From: Aldehydirespirator sp965116965
GTDB taxonomy: Bacteria > Actinomycetota > Acidimicrobiia > Acidimicrobiales > Aldehydirespiratoraceae
DNA length: 64,000 nucleotides
Assembly (NCBI GenBank): GCA_965116965.1
Contig: OZ220743.1
Coordinates: forward strand, 3,410,001 to 3,474,000
Direction of reading: 5' to 3'
Under the pieces are notes generated by a model, which was not told where the DNA came from, did not search any database, and saw nothing but the letters and a program-made list of their open reading frames with translations. Both the position numbers and the translations under genes were made by a program. Positions within the stretch are counted from its first letter, which is position 1; every line of letters begins with the position of its first letter. This document shows positions 52,481 to 61,115 of this stretch, one piece after another.

Positions 52481-53460
52481 TAAGGCCAGCGGCGGCGGGC
52501 GATCTCGAAGCAGGCGACCGCCGCAGCGGCGGCAACATTGAGAGACCCGAGCATGCCACGCAGCGGAATCGAGGCCAGCGCATCACAGCGCTGGGCAACC
52601 AGCCGGGACAAGCCCCTGCCCTCGGCACCGAGCACCAGAGCCATGGCCTCACCCGCCAACTCCAGATCGTGGAGAGGGCGAGGGCCGGCCGCGTCGAGTC
52701 CGATAGTCCATACATCGTGGCTGCTCAGCGTGCGCAACGCCGACGGGATACCGGGCACCACTGCGAACCGCAGGTACTCCACTGCGCCGGCAGCCGCCTT
52801 GGCCACCGTGGGCGTGATCCGGGCGGAGCGGTGGCGGGGCAGCACCACCCCGGTCACTCCGGCACACTCGGCGGTTCGTAGCACCGCGCCGAAGTTGCGG
52901 GGATCGGTGATTCCGTCCAATACCAGCAGGAACGGCGCGCCGGCTGGACGACCGTCACGACCGGTCGCGTTCTCCGCCACTGCCTCAGCCAGCGCGGACA
53001 CGTCTACTTCGGGCAGCGGATCGGCAACGGCGACGATGCCCTGGGGTGATTCGGTGCGGGCGGTGGCATCGAGCTCGGAACGGCTGACCTCCCGGATCGC
53101 GGTCCGCTGCTCTCGGGCCAGCTCGACGATGTGCTCGACGATGGGGGCGGGATCGAGGCCCTTGGCGATCATGACGGTACGGGTCCGCCGCCGGCCCGCC
53201 AGCAACAGCTCCCGCACCGCTTGACGGCCCTCAACCTGCTCGCCGCCCAGGCCGCCCTTGCCCCGGCCCTGTGCCGTTGAGGCCGACAACCGGCTGCCGG
53301 ACCCGCGCGAGCCCTGACGCCGCGCCGACCCCGGACGCGAACGGCTCGAACGGCCAGAGCGGCTCACCGGGACCGACCCGACCCGACCCGCCGGACCGCC
53401 CGACCACAGGAGCGACCGCCCAGGCGACCACACCCTCCTTCCGGGCGAGAGCGGCGCCAC
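52480..53460 (-). CDS. rlmB: 23S rRNA (guanosine-2'-O)-methyltransferase RlmB (SpoU/TrmH family)
   Basis: Knotted SPOUT methyltransferase for 23S rRNA G2251. The SpoU motifs are NFGAVLRTAE, LVLGAEGRGL and IPLRGMLGSLNVAAAAAV. The first 75 residues are an Arg/Ser/Gly-rich extension typical of actinobacteria. The substrate-binding domain starts VEGRQAVRELL. GTG 53460 lies three bases after the ispF stop. The stop TAG is formed at the junction with an IS5 element, so the original end may have been slightly different. Confidence 0.92.
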   Translation of the reverse strand: MAPLSPGRRVWSPGRSLLWSGGPAGRVGSVPVSRSGRSSRSRPGSARRQGSRGSGSRLSASTAQGRGKGGLGGEQVEGRQAVRELLLAGRRRTRTVMIAKGLDPAPIVEHIVELAREQRTAIREVSRSELDATARTESPQGIVAVADPLPEVDVSALAEAVAENATGRDGRPAGAPFLLVLDGITDPRNFGAVLRTAECAGVTGVVLPRHRSARITPTVAKAAAGAVEYLRFAVVPGIPSALRTLSSHDVWTIGLDAAGPRPLHDLELAGEAMALVLGAEGRGLSRLVAQRCDALASIPLRGMLGSLNVAAAAAVACFEIARRRWP

Positions 53461-53463
53461 TGG

Positions 53464-53988
53464 TTAGGGCGGCTCACCGGCTCCGGTCCCCTCAGGATCA
53501 TCGGACCGTCGAGCCACTAGCGCCACAGCCATGGCGGCCACTCCTTCGCCGCGGCCCAACGCACCCACGCCCTCGGTGCTGCGGCCGGTGACGGTCACGG
53601 GCGCACCGGTGGCGGCACTGAGACGCTGCTGAATGGCCTCTCGGTGAGGGGCCAGCTTGGGCGAGTCGAGCACCGCCGTGCACGACAGGTTCACGGGATC
53701 CCATCCGGCCGCCCGTGCCGCGTCGGCGGCTCGACGAAGCAAGTCGATGCTGTCGGCTCCGGCCCAGGCCGGATCGCGGTCGCTGAACATCTGGCCGATG
53801 TCCGGAAGGCCTGCTCCGGCCAGCAGCGCCTCGATGCAGGCGTGGGCCACGACGTCGGCATCGGAGTGGCCGTGCAGGCCGCGCTCGCCGTCGAAGCGCA
53901 CGCCGCCCAACACGAGCGCCCGCTCGGGGGCGTCGCTGTAGCGGTGCACGTCGAAGCCCTGCCCGACCCGCATTCCAACTTCAGCCAT
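53464..53988 (-). CDS. ispF: 2-C-methyl-D-erythritol 2,4-cyclodiphosphate synthase
   Basis: Fifth step of the MEP isoprenoid pathway. It has 174 residues from ATG 53988. Motifs RVGQGFDVHRY, GLHGHSDADVVAHA, IGQMFSDRDP and TGRSTEGVGALGRGEG match the family, including the zinc ligands Asp and His. The longer open frame upstream is not conserved. It lies in the cluster ispD, ispF, rlmB, with a family 2 repeat between ispD and ispF. Confidence 0.94.
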   Translation of the reverse strand: MAEVGMRVGQGFDVHRYSDAPERALVLGGVRFDGERGLHGHSDADVVAHACIEALLAGAGLPDIGQMFSDRDPAWAGADSIDLLRRAADAARAAGWDPVNLSCTAVLDSPKLAPHREAIQQRLSAATGAPVTVTGRSTEGVGALGRGEGVAAMAVALVARRSDDPEGTGAGEPP

Positions 53989-54047
53989 GGCGGTCACCGG
54001 TGTCGCCGGACGCTGCCAGCAAGCGCGAGCAGGTGGGAGCCCATAGG

Positions 54048-54162
54048 GCCGCAGCGGTGTCACTCCCGCTCTTGTTCGCTGCGCTCACGGGCCGCTCGGG
54101 CCACGGCCTCGCTCGGCTTCCCGCATAGATCCTCATGAGTCGCTCGCCGTTCGCTCGGCCTC
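54048..54162 (-). repeat. Family 2 gene-end repeat, copy 5
   Basis: A 115 bp copy read on the minus strand from GAGGCCGAGCGA inside the ispD 3' end, through GCGACTCATGAGGAT (which carries the ispD stop TGA) and GAGCGAGGCCGTGGCCCGAG, to GACACCGCTGCGGC. The last codons of ispD (EAERTASDS) are encoded by it. Confidence 0.78.
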
Positions 54163-54858
54163 TGAGCAACTATCCAGCAGCGCTTCGGCCGCCACGAGGT
54201 CGTGGGGTTCGGTGATCTTGAGGTTGCGGGTGTCGCCGTCCACGGTCACCACTGTGGCACCGGTCGCCTCCACCAGGGTGGCGTCGTCGGTCGCGTCGGC
54301 GCCGGCGGCGTGGGCGGCCCGCAGCGCGCCGGCTCGAAAGGCTTGGGGTGTCTGCACCGCGGCCAGCTTGCGGCGATCGGCAGTGCCCCCGCCTCGCCAG
54401 CGGATCGTGTCGGTCAGGTCGATTACCGGGATGGCCGCGTCGGCGCCGGCGCGCACCGCCTGGATCACCCGCTCGAACACGCCGTCGGTGGCCAGCGGGC
54501 GGGCGCCGTCGTGCACCAGCACGATCTCGGCGCCGTCGGGAACCCGGCTGAGACCGCGGCGCACCGAGTCGGACCGCAGCACCCCGCCCGCCACCGCTAC
54601 CACATGCCCGGCGCAGTCGCCGTCGGGGTCCGACAGCTGCCAAGCGTCCGCTCCAACGGTCCGGGCCTCGGGCAGCACGACCACGACGCCCTCGCACCAG
54701 CGGGCTGCACCCTGCACGGCCCAGTCGAGCACGCAGCGGTCGCCGAGACGGCTGAACTGCTTGGCGCCCCCGAAACGGTTCCCCTCCCCGGCCGCGGCGA
54801 CGATGGCCCACACGCCCGTTCCGGAGCCGCCGCGATTCTCACGATCACTCTTACTCAC
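54133..54858 (-). CDS. ispD: 2-C-methyl-D-erythritol 4-phosphate cytidylyltransferase
   Basis: Third step of the MEP pathway. It has 241 residues. CTP-binding loop AAAGEGNRFGGAKQF, VHDGARPL, QTPQAFRAGAL and LKITEPHDLVAAEALL are diagnostic. The natural fold ends near AEALL; the extra tail SEAERTASDS comes from a family 2 repeat. Only 23 bp separate its start from the divergent Crp-family gene, so the two promoters must overlap. Confidence 0.94.
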   Translation of the reverse strand: MSKSDRENRGGSGTGVWAIVAAAGEGNRFGGAKQFSRLGDRCVLDWAVQGAARWCEGVVVVLPEARTVGADAWQLSDPDGDCAGHVVAVAGGVLRSDSVRRGLSRVPDGAEIVLVHDGARPLATDGVFERVIQAVRAGADAAIPVIDLTDTIRWRGGGTADRRKLAAVQTPQAFRAGALRAAHAAGADATDDATLVEATGATVVTVDGDTRNLKITEPHDLVAAEALLDSCSEAERTASDS

Positions 54859-54881
54859 CGCTACTAGTGTGGGCCGTTGCT

Positions 54882-55592
54882 ATGTCCGACACCACCTCCA
54901 CGGCTCCCGATATGGCCATCGAGGCCTCCCCGGACGCTCTGCGGGAGGCTCTCCAGGAGACGATTCTCTTCGCCGAACTCGATGACGGGCAGCTCGATCA
55001 CATTGCGGCCGCCGGCAGCGTGCGGTCACTGCAGCGGAACGTCGTCCTGTTCGAGGAGGGAGACGAGCCCGGCGAGTTCTACCTGGTGCTGTCGGGCCGG
55101 GTGGCCATCGCCCAGGAGTCCGACGACGGGCGGGAGTCGCTCCTGGCGGTGCTGGGTCCCGGCGAGCTGTTCGGCGAGATGGGATTCCTCGACGGCCACA
55201 ACCGTTCGGCGCAGGCCCGGGCCCTGGAGGAGTCCGAGGTGCTGGTGGTGCCCTACGCGGAGCTGAGGCTCTTGTATGAGGACCACCCCACCGCGCTGTG
55301 GAGCGCGGTGCAGCTCCTGGCCCGGAGGCTGAGGGCGACGGACCAGGCGCTGTCCGACACGGTGTTCCTGGACGTGATGGGACGTACCGCCAAGCGCCTG
55401 CTGGAGATGGCGGGCGACGGAGACGAGTTCGAGATGCCCCTCACCCAGGAGGAGCTCGCGTCCATGGTGGGAGCCAGCCGCGAGCGGGTCAACAAGGCGA
55501 TCCACGCCTTCGTCCGGCTGGGCTGGATCACCCACGACCACCGCCACTACAGAATCACCAACCGCAAGAACCTAACCCTCCGAGCCCGCTAG
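54882..55592 (+). CDS. Crp/Fnr-family transcriptional regulator
   Basis: A 236-residue regulator. The cyclic-nucleotide-binding fold (about 25-145) has GEFYLVLSGRVAIA and the phosphate-binding-cassette-like GELFGEMGFLDGHNRSAQAR. The C-terminal winged helix is LTQEELASMVGASRERVNKA. The cassette residues resemble cAMP-binding relatives, but ligand cannot be assigned. ATG 54882 is used. It is divergent from ispD. Confidence 0.9.
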   Translation: MSDTTSTAPDMAIEASPDALREALQETILFAELDDGQLDHIAAAGSVRSLQRNVVLFEEGDEPGEFYLVLSGRVAIAQESDDGRESLLAVLGPGELFGEMGFLDGHNRSAQARALEESEVLVVPYAELRLLYEDHPTALWSAVQLLARRLRATDQALSDTVFLDVMGRTAKRLLEMAGDGDEFEMPLTQEELASMVGASRERVNKAIHAFVRLGWITHDHRHYRITNRKNLTLRAR

Positions 55593-55693
55593 CAGCGAGC
55601 GGACGGACGATTGCGCGCATCACGTGGTGAGCGTCGCTATGGTGACTCTCACGTGGTCCCAGGCAGTGGGGCCGACAACATGAGGAGTTTGAG

Positions 55694-57121
55694 GTGCGAG
55701 CCTTGCAGCCTGTTGCTCCGACCCCGGAACAGTTGAAGCTGATCGGGGATGTCAAGCCGGGGTTTCGAATCATCAGGGGTGCCGCCGGAAGTGGCAAGAC
55801 CACTACCTCGTTGCTGCGCCTACGAGAGCAGATGCACATCCGCCTGGGACGTCGGCGCCAGGTCCGCGACGCCCCCGTACGGGTGCTGGTGCTCACGTTC
55901 AACCGAACCCTGCAGGGTTACATCGCCGAGCTAGCGCGCCATGAGACACCCGACGACGATGCGCTGGAACTCACGGTCAGCACTTTCGGCCGGTGGGCTA
56001 GGTCCTTGGTGGGCGACGTCAGCATCGCAGGCGGCGACAGGGTCTCAGCGATGCTCCGGCCGCACCTTCAGACCTTCGCTACGTCTCGCCAACAGGAGTT
56101 CCTGGTCGATGAGGTCCAGTACATCCTGGGACGCTTCGAGTACGACCCCGCCAACTTCGAGCCGGAGAGCCTCGCCGACTACCTGACGGTGGTTCGAGAG
56201 GGCAGGGGCGTCGCGCCCCGTGTCACCCGCCCCACGCGCCAGAAGTTGATTCGCGAGGTGATCCCGGCGTACATGGAGACGAAGCGGGCGCGAGGCGAGA
56301 TCGACTGGGGCGACCTCGCACTGCTGGCTGCCGACGCCCGGCCTGACCTCCTCTACGACGTCGTGGTGGTCGACGAGGCTCAGGACTTCTCCGCCAACCA
56401 GGTCCGCACGATCCTTCGCCACCTGCAGGACTCGCACACCACGACGTTCGTGCTGGACGCGGTCCAGCGCATCTACCCGCAGTTCTTCAAGTGGACGGAG
56501 GTCGGAATCAGGGCCCGTCCCGAGATCATCTACCGGCTCAAGGAGAACTACCGCAACACCGCCGCGATCGCCGCGTTCGCCCATCCGCTCGTGGCCGGGC
56601 TACCCCTTGAGGACGACGGCACCCTGCCCGACTTCTCCGCCTGCCACCGGCCCGGCGCCAAACCGAGGGTCATCGCTGGCAAGTACAGCGATCAGCTAAG
56701 GATCATGTTGGACAGGCTCGAACGGAAGGCCGACTTGAGGAAGGAATCGGCAGCCTTGCTCCAGCCTCGCGGCGGAGGTTGGTCTGACGAGGCTCGAAGG
56801 ACACTGCGCCGCCGCGAGATCCCGTACTGCGAACTGACCCGAGAGAACGAGTGGCCAGCCGGCCCCGAGCGGGTCGCGCTCTGCACCATCCACTCCGCCA
56901 AGGGTCTGGAGTTCGACCATGTGCTGCTTCCCGGCCTCAGCCAGCAGGTGACTCCTCACGGGCCCGAAGAGGGCGACGCGAATCTTGAACGGCTTCGCCG
57001 CATGCTGGCAATGGCGGTCGGACGAGCTCGAGAGTCGGTGATGGTCGGGTACAAGCCGGGCGAGGAGTCGTCCCTGATCGGGCTCCTCGATCCGTCCACC
57101 TACAAGCTGATCAAGGCATGA
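55694..57121 (+). CDS. SF1 UvrD/Rep-type helicase, first gene of a DarT operon
   Basis: A 475-residue superfamily 1 helicase. Walker A is IIRGAAGSGKTTTSLLRLRE (about 26-45), DEAQD lies in YDVVVVDEAQDFSANQVRTI, and the C-terminal motifs are ALCTIHSAKGLEFDHVLLPG and RRMLAMAVGRARESVMVGY. It is shorter than UvrD (about 720), without large accessory domains. GTG 55694 follows GAGGAGTTTGAG. Its stop overlaps the DarT start by four bases (ATGA). It probably unwinds or clears DNA modified by the toxin, or senses foreign DNA; both are inference. Confidence 0.85.
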   Translation: MRALQPVAPTPEQLKLIGDVKPGFRIIRGAAGSGKTTTSLLRLREQMHIRLGRRRQVRDAPVRVLVLTFNRTLQGYIAELARHETPDDDALELTVSTFGRWARSLVGDVSIAGGDRVSAMLRPHLQTFATSRQQEFLVDEVQYILGRFEYDPANFEPESLADYLTVVREGRGVAPRVTRPTRQKLIREVIPAYMETKRARGEIDWGDLALLAADARPDLLYDVVVVDEAQDFSANQVRTILRHLQDSHTTTFVLDAVQRIYPQFFKWTEVGIRARPEIIYRLKENYRNTAAIAAFAHPLVAGLPLEDDGTLPDFSACHRPGAKPRVIAGKYSDQLRIMLDRLERKADLRKESAALLQPRGGGWSDEARRTLRRREIPYCELTRENEWPAGPERVALCTIHSAKGLEFDHVLLPGLSQQVTPHGPEEGDANLERLRRMLAMAVGRARESVMVGYKPGEESSLIGLLDPSTYKLIKA

Positions 57122-57813
57122 GCGCCGTGGAGTGGGCCCCAAAGGCCGAGCCACAGTCCCGTGAGCAGGCGGAGAGCGCGCCGCGGTGTCCCGAAGTGGT
57201 AGCTGCTGCCAAGGAACGCGGCATCACCAGCATTGTGCACTTCACTCGATCTAGGAGCGGCCTCGTCGGGATTCTGGACCGATCCGCCGTCAAGGCTCGG
57301 CGCTTTCTAGCACGAGATCTTCGTTTGCGACATGTGTACCGCGAGAACGCCCTAGATCGCAGTCGCGACCTACCTTGGCACGGTTATGTGAATCTCTCGG
57401 TGTCAGCGATCAATGTGCACATGTTCAGGTACTCGAAGAGATGGCACCCGGGGGAGGACTGGGTGATTCTCGAATTCAAGCCGCGCATCCTAGGGCACCG
57501 CGGCGTGGTCTTCAGTACGACCAACAACGCCTACAGCGTTGCACATCGCGCCACCGGACTTCAGGGCTTCGAGCAGATGTTCAGCCCAGTCGTCCCGTGG
57601 GGACGCAAGGGCAGTGAGCGGATCCGGAGCGCCCACGGTACGCACGAGACGACGGACCCGCAGGCCGAGGTGCTGTACCCGTTCGAGTTGCCGCTTGAGC
57701 ACCTGCACCGTGTCATAGTGCCTGACGATGATGTCAAGGACGCAGTCAAGGCAGCTCGCGCCCACTTCCGCCATGCGCCTAAGATCAAGAAGGATCCGGA
57801 GGCATTCCGATGA
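57118..57813 (+). CDS. darT: DarT-family DNA ADP-ribosyltransferase (DUF4433)
   Basis: A 231-residue member of the DarT family, toxins that ADP-ribosylate thymidine or guanosine in single-stranded DNA. Family features: ITSIVHFTRSRSGLVGILDR (NAD-binding region), LPWHGYVNLSVSAINVHMF, HRGVVFSTTNNAYS, and the catalytic Glu184 in DPQAEVLYPFELPLE. The first 30 residues are extra. It is coupled by ATGA overlaps both to the helicase before and the glycohydrolase after. No macrodomain DarG is present in the window. Assignment to the family is firm; base specificity is not known. Confidence 0.87.
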   Translation: MSAVEWAPKAEPQSREQAESAPRCPEVVAAAKERGITSIVHFTRSRSGLVGILDRSAVKARRFLARDLRLRHVYRENALDRSRDLPWHGYVNLSVSAINVHMFRYSKRWHPGEDWVILEFKPRILGHRGVVFSTTNNAYSVAHRATGLQGFEQMFSPVVPWGRKGSERIRSAHGTHETTDPQAEVLYPFELPLEHLHRVIVPDDDVKDAVKAARAHFRHAPKIKKDPEAFR

Positions 57814-59528
57814 CCGAAGCGACCACCGCCCTTCATGAGCAGCCGGGCCTCTTTGCCGGTCCCGACGACGAGCAGGTCGTTCCGATGCGCCACATGGAGA
57901 CCTCATTGCCCGGCGAGCCGGATGCGGCAGCCACCGACGAGAGCGGTGAGCGAGCAACGCGGACGCGGGGATCGATGCTCTGGGCGGCCTACGGCGACGC
58001 TCTCGGATTCATCAGCGAGCTAGTTGATCGGAGAGGCCTTGAGCGGCGTACTCAGGGTGCGCCCCTGGACCACCTGATGGATTGGGAACGCCGGGTCGGC
58101 GGCAGGTCGGGCGTCAGAGCGCTACTGCCGGCTGGCTGCTGGTCCGACGACACGCAGCTTCGGATGGCTGTGAGCCGGTCGATCAGCAGCCACGGATTCG
58201 ATGTGGAGACCTTCGCTCGGATCGAACTCCCCGTATGGCCCTCCTACGCCCTCGGCGGTGGCCGAGCCTCCAAGGCAGCGGCCAAGAACCTCGGCAAGTC
58301 GAGCGCACTGTGGTATGCGAACACCTACCGCGGCTGGGAGAACGCGGGCGGCAATGGTGCAGCCATGCGCATCCAGCCGCATGTATGGACCTCACGCGGC
58401 CTTGACGGCGACTACATGCTCGACGTGATTACTGACAGTGTGTGCACCCACGGACACCCTCGCGCCATTGTGGGCGCCTGCTTCCACGCTGCGACGCTGG
58501 CTTACTGCCTCGGAACAGGCACGGTCCCTCACTCCCGCGCCTGCACGGACATCGCACACGGCATTGGCGACATGCTCCGTCTGGTCGAGGACCATCGAAT
58601 GCTCGGCTCCACATGGGTCGGCCTATGGCGGCAAGCAACCGGCCAAGAGTTCCGCGACGCTTGGCAGGCGACCTCCGACGAGCTGCTTGTTGCCATCAAC
58701 GACGCGATGGGGCAAGTCGACGCCGCAGAGAAGGTGGAAGCGGCCTACGAGCGAGTCGGTGACCGCCTCGGTCTTAGAGAGCCAAAGCAGCAGGGCAGCG
58801 GGATTCTAACGACCGTTGCCGCCGTCGCTCTAGCAGCTCAAGCCTCCAAGGCCCACGAAGGCGTGGTCGTGGCCGCGAACGCCGTCGGCACGGACACCGA
58901 CACGATTGCGTCCATGGCCGGAGCCCTTCTGGGCGCGTGCGACGGAGCCGCTGACCCGCCCGAAGCACCTTTGGACAGCGAGTATCTCCAGCGAGAAGCC
59001 GACCGGCTCACCGCCATATCGCAGGGTCGAGCGGCCGACAACCACCGCTATCCCGACGTCCTCACGTGGTCGGCGCCTCAGACCCAGGCAGACGCCTTGG
59101 TCCGCCACAACGGCAGCCTGACGGTGGAAGGGCTCGGACCGGTGCAACGGTTGGAGGCTGACGGCACGTACGCAGCCCGCGGAGACTTCGCCTGGGAGTG
59201 GGTCAGAACCGACTTCGGCCAAACGCTGCTGATCAAGCGCCGTCCCGAGGTCAAACCGCTAGAAGCCGGGAACGACCTGACCCCGCCCCCTGCCCCTGAA
59301 GAACGACTCACCCGCAGATCAAGCAGGGCAGAAGGGCGAATCGTTGACAGGTCCGCACCCAAGCCCCTGGACCGGGGCGTCAAGGTAGACGACGCGATCC
59401 AGTACGCCAAGGATCAGATCGACGACGACAAGTCGCTCGGGTACACAGTGAGACGGGTCGCCCGGGACGGAACCATCGCAGACCTAGCAGCTCTCGTCAC
59501 AGCTATCCGCGAGGACCTCCGCCGCTGA
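57810..59528 (+). CDS. ADP-ribosylglycohydrolase family protein, probable DarT antitoxin
   Basis: A 572-residue protein. The central region (about 50-385) is a DraG/ARH fold: GSMLWAAYGDALGF, metal-binding Asp pair in AGCWSDDTQLRMAV, GGNGAAMRIQP, VCTHGHPRAIVGA and the late metal motif NAVGTDTDTIASMAGALLGA. These enzymes remove ADP-ribose from proteins or nucleic acids. About 190 C-terminal residues of unknown family follow (including LTVEGLGPVQRLEADGTYAA). The ATGA overlap with darT suggests tight coupling, as expected for an antitoxin. DarT is normally paired with the macrodomain DarG or a NADAR protein, so this partner is unusual. Confidence 0.83.
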   Translation: MTEATTALHEQPGLFAGPDDEQVVPMRHMETSLPGEPDAAATDESGERATRTRGSMLWAAYGDALGFISELVDRRGLERRTQGAPLDHLMDWERRVGGRSGVRALLPAGCWSDDTQLRMAVSRSISSHGFDVETFARIELPVWPSYALGGGRASKAAAKNLGKSSALWYANTYRGWENAGGNGAAMRIQPHVWTSRGLDGDYMLDVITDSVCTHGHPRAIVGACFHAATLAYCLGTGTVPHSRACTDIAHGIGDMLRLVEDHRMLGSTWVGLWRQATGQEFRDAWQATSDELLVAINDAMGQVDAAEKVEAAYERVGDRLGLREPKQQGSGILTTVAAVALAAQASKAHEGVVVAANAVGTDTDTIASMAGALLGACDGAADPPEAPLDSEYLQREADRLTAISQGRAADNHRYPDVLTWSAPQTQADALVRHNGSLTVEGLGPVQRLEADGTYAARGDFAWEWVRTDFGQTLLIKRRPEVKPLEAGNDLTPPPAPEERLTRRSSRAEGRIVDRSAPKPLDRGVKVDDAIQYAKDQIDDDKSLGYTVRRVARDGTIADLAALVTAIREDLRR

Positions 59529-59701
59529 GTGGCGCGACCTGTGCAGAGACGACTCCGTTGCAGGCAGATCACACTGACAGGTCTGCCAACTCCCCCTTGT
59601 AGATCCGTTCTTGGTGCCACTTCAGGTAAGGGTCGCCGGGCCTGATCGCCTCGGCAGGGAGAACTAGCTTGGCTCTCAACACGGCTTCGAAGTAGTTATC
59701 G

Positions 59702-61115
59702 GGTGCTTCGCGTTTGAGGTCGGAGTCGGCAGGGTGAGGGTCCCCGTCTGAACGCGAGGGATCCCCCAGAATCGGCGCTTCCGAACAGCCGAGGTCTGGA
59801 GGATCCCTGTGGAGTGCGACCCTACGCGCGTGTGCGAGTTGTTGGTGGGACTGGGAGATGTGGAGGTGCTCGGCGTCGACGACGAGGCGGGCGCGCCGCT
59901 GCGGGTGCACATACGCTGTCGGGCGCCGCGGCCTGGCTGTGAGCGTTGCGGCGGTGCGCTGTGGTCTGACGGCGAACGGGAGGTGGAGCTGGTGGATCTG
60001 CCGGTGTTCGGCCGGCCGGCGCGGCTGGTGTGGCACAAGCGCCGCTGGCGCTGCGGGGATCCCGACTGCGCGGCGGGGACCGTGACCGAGCAGGACCGCG
60101 AGATCGCGCCCGAGCGCGAGAGACTGACGACGCGCGCGGGGCGCTGGGCGACGCGCCAGTCCGGGCAGGGCCGGCCCCACAGCGATGTCGCCACAGAGCT
60201 CGGGTGCAGCTGGCACCCGGTGAACGAGTCGGTGCGCCGCTGGGGCTCTGCGCTGCTCGAGGCCGACACCGAGCGCATCTGCGATGTGGTCGCGCTCGGG
60301 CTCGACGAGCACCTGATGTGGCGCCGCGGCCGGTTCCGGACCAAGGCCTGGGCCACCGGCATCGTTGACATCGGCCGGGGCCAGCTCCTCGACATAGTCC
60401 CAGGCCGCACCGCACAGGCGCCCACACAGTGGCTGCTTGCGCGGCCCCGCCGCTGGCTGGCCGGCGTCCGCTGGGCGGTGCTGGACCTCTCAGGCCCCTA
60501 CCGAGCCGCGTTCGACGCAGCAGTGCCCCACGCCGAGCAGGTCGCGGACCCGTTCCACGTCGTGCGGCTGGGCAACGACGCCCTCGACGAGGTCCGCCGC
60601 AGAGTCCAACAGCAGACCCTCGGCCACCGCGGCCACAAACACGACCCGCTGTATCGGGCCCGCAAGCTGCTGGTCTCCGCGTCCGAGAAGATCACCGAGC
60701 AAGGCCGCGTCCGGCTGCGGGGCCTGCTCGACGCAGGAGACCCCTACGGCGAGGTCCGCGACGCCTGGCACCGCTGAAGAGACCCTCCGCTCGATCTATG
60801 ACATCGACGACACCGAAGTGGGCGCAGCCACCGTCGCCCGCCTCGCCCAGGACCTCCAGGACCCCGCCATGCCCGCCGAGATCAACCGGCTCGGCCGCAC
60901 CCTGTGGCGCTGGCGCACCCAGATCGCCAACTGGCACACCGCCCGGGTCACCAACGCCGCCGCCGAAGCCGCCAACAACCTCATCAAACGCGTCAAACGC
61001 GCCGCGTTCGGGTTCACCAACTTCGCCAACTACCGAATCCGAGCCCTCCTCTACGCCGGCAGACCCAACTGGACACTGCTCGACACCCTCACTCCGACCT
61101 GATTCGCGAAGAGCC
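59702..61115 (+). mobile_element. ISL3-family insertion sequence, copy 2 (1414 bp)
   Basis: Same element as 4444-5857 in opposite orientation. Ends GGTGCTTCGCG (59702) and CGCGAAGAGCC (61115), with a perfect 8 bp target duplication AGTTATCG at 59694-59701 and 61116-61123. Inserted inside the HNH nuclease gene. Confidence 0.96.
59809..61102 (+). pseudogene. ISL3-family transposase, frameshifted (copy 2)
   Basis: Identical in protein sequence to copy 1. 322 residues run from 59809 to the TGA at 60775-60777 after GEVRDAWHR; the remainder (from AEETLRSIYDIDD) continues in the +1 frame to 61102. The shift is at the same base as in copy 1, so both descend from one frameshifted ancestor, have been homogenised, or use recoding. 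If not recoded, movement must have relied on a transposase supplied elsewhere. Confidence 0.85.

Noticed and set aside
4444..61115. The two ISL3 copies as ends of a 56 kb composite transposon.
   Set aside because: Each copy has its own distinct perfect 8 bp target duplication, which shows two independent single insertions.
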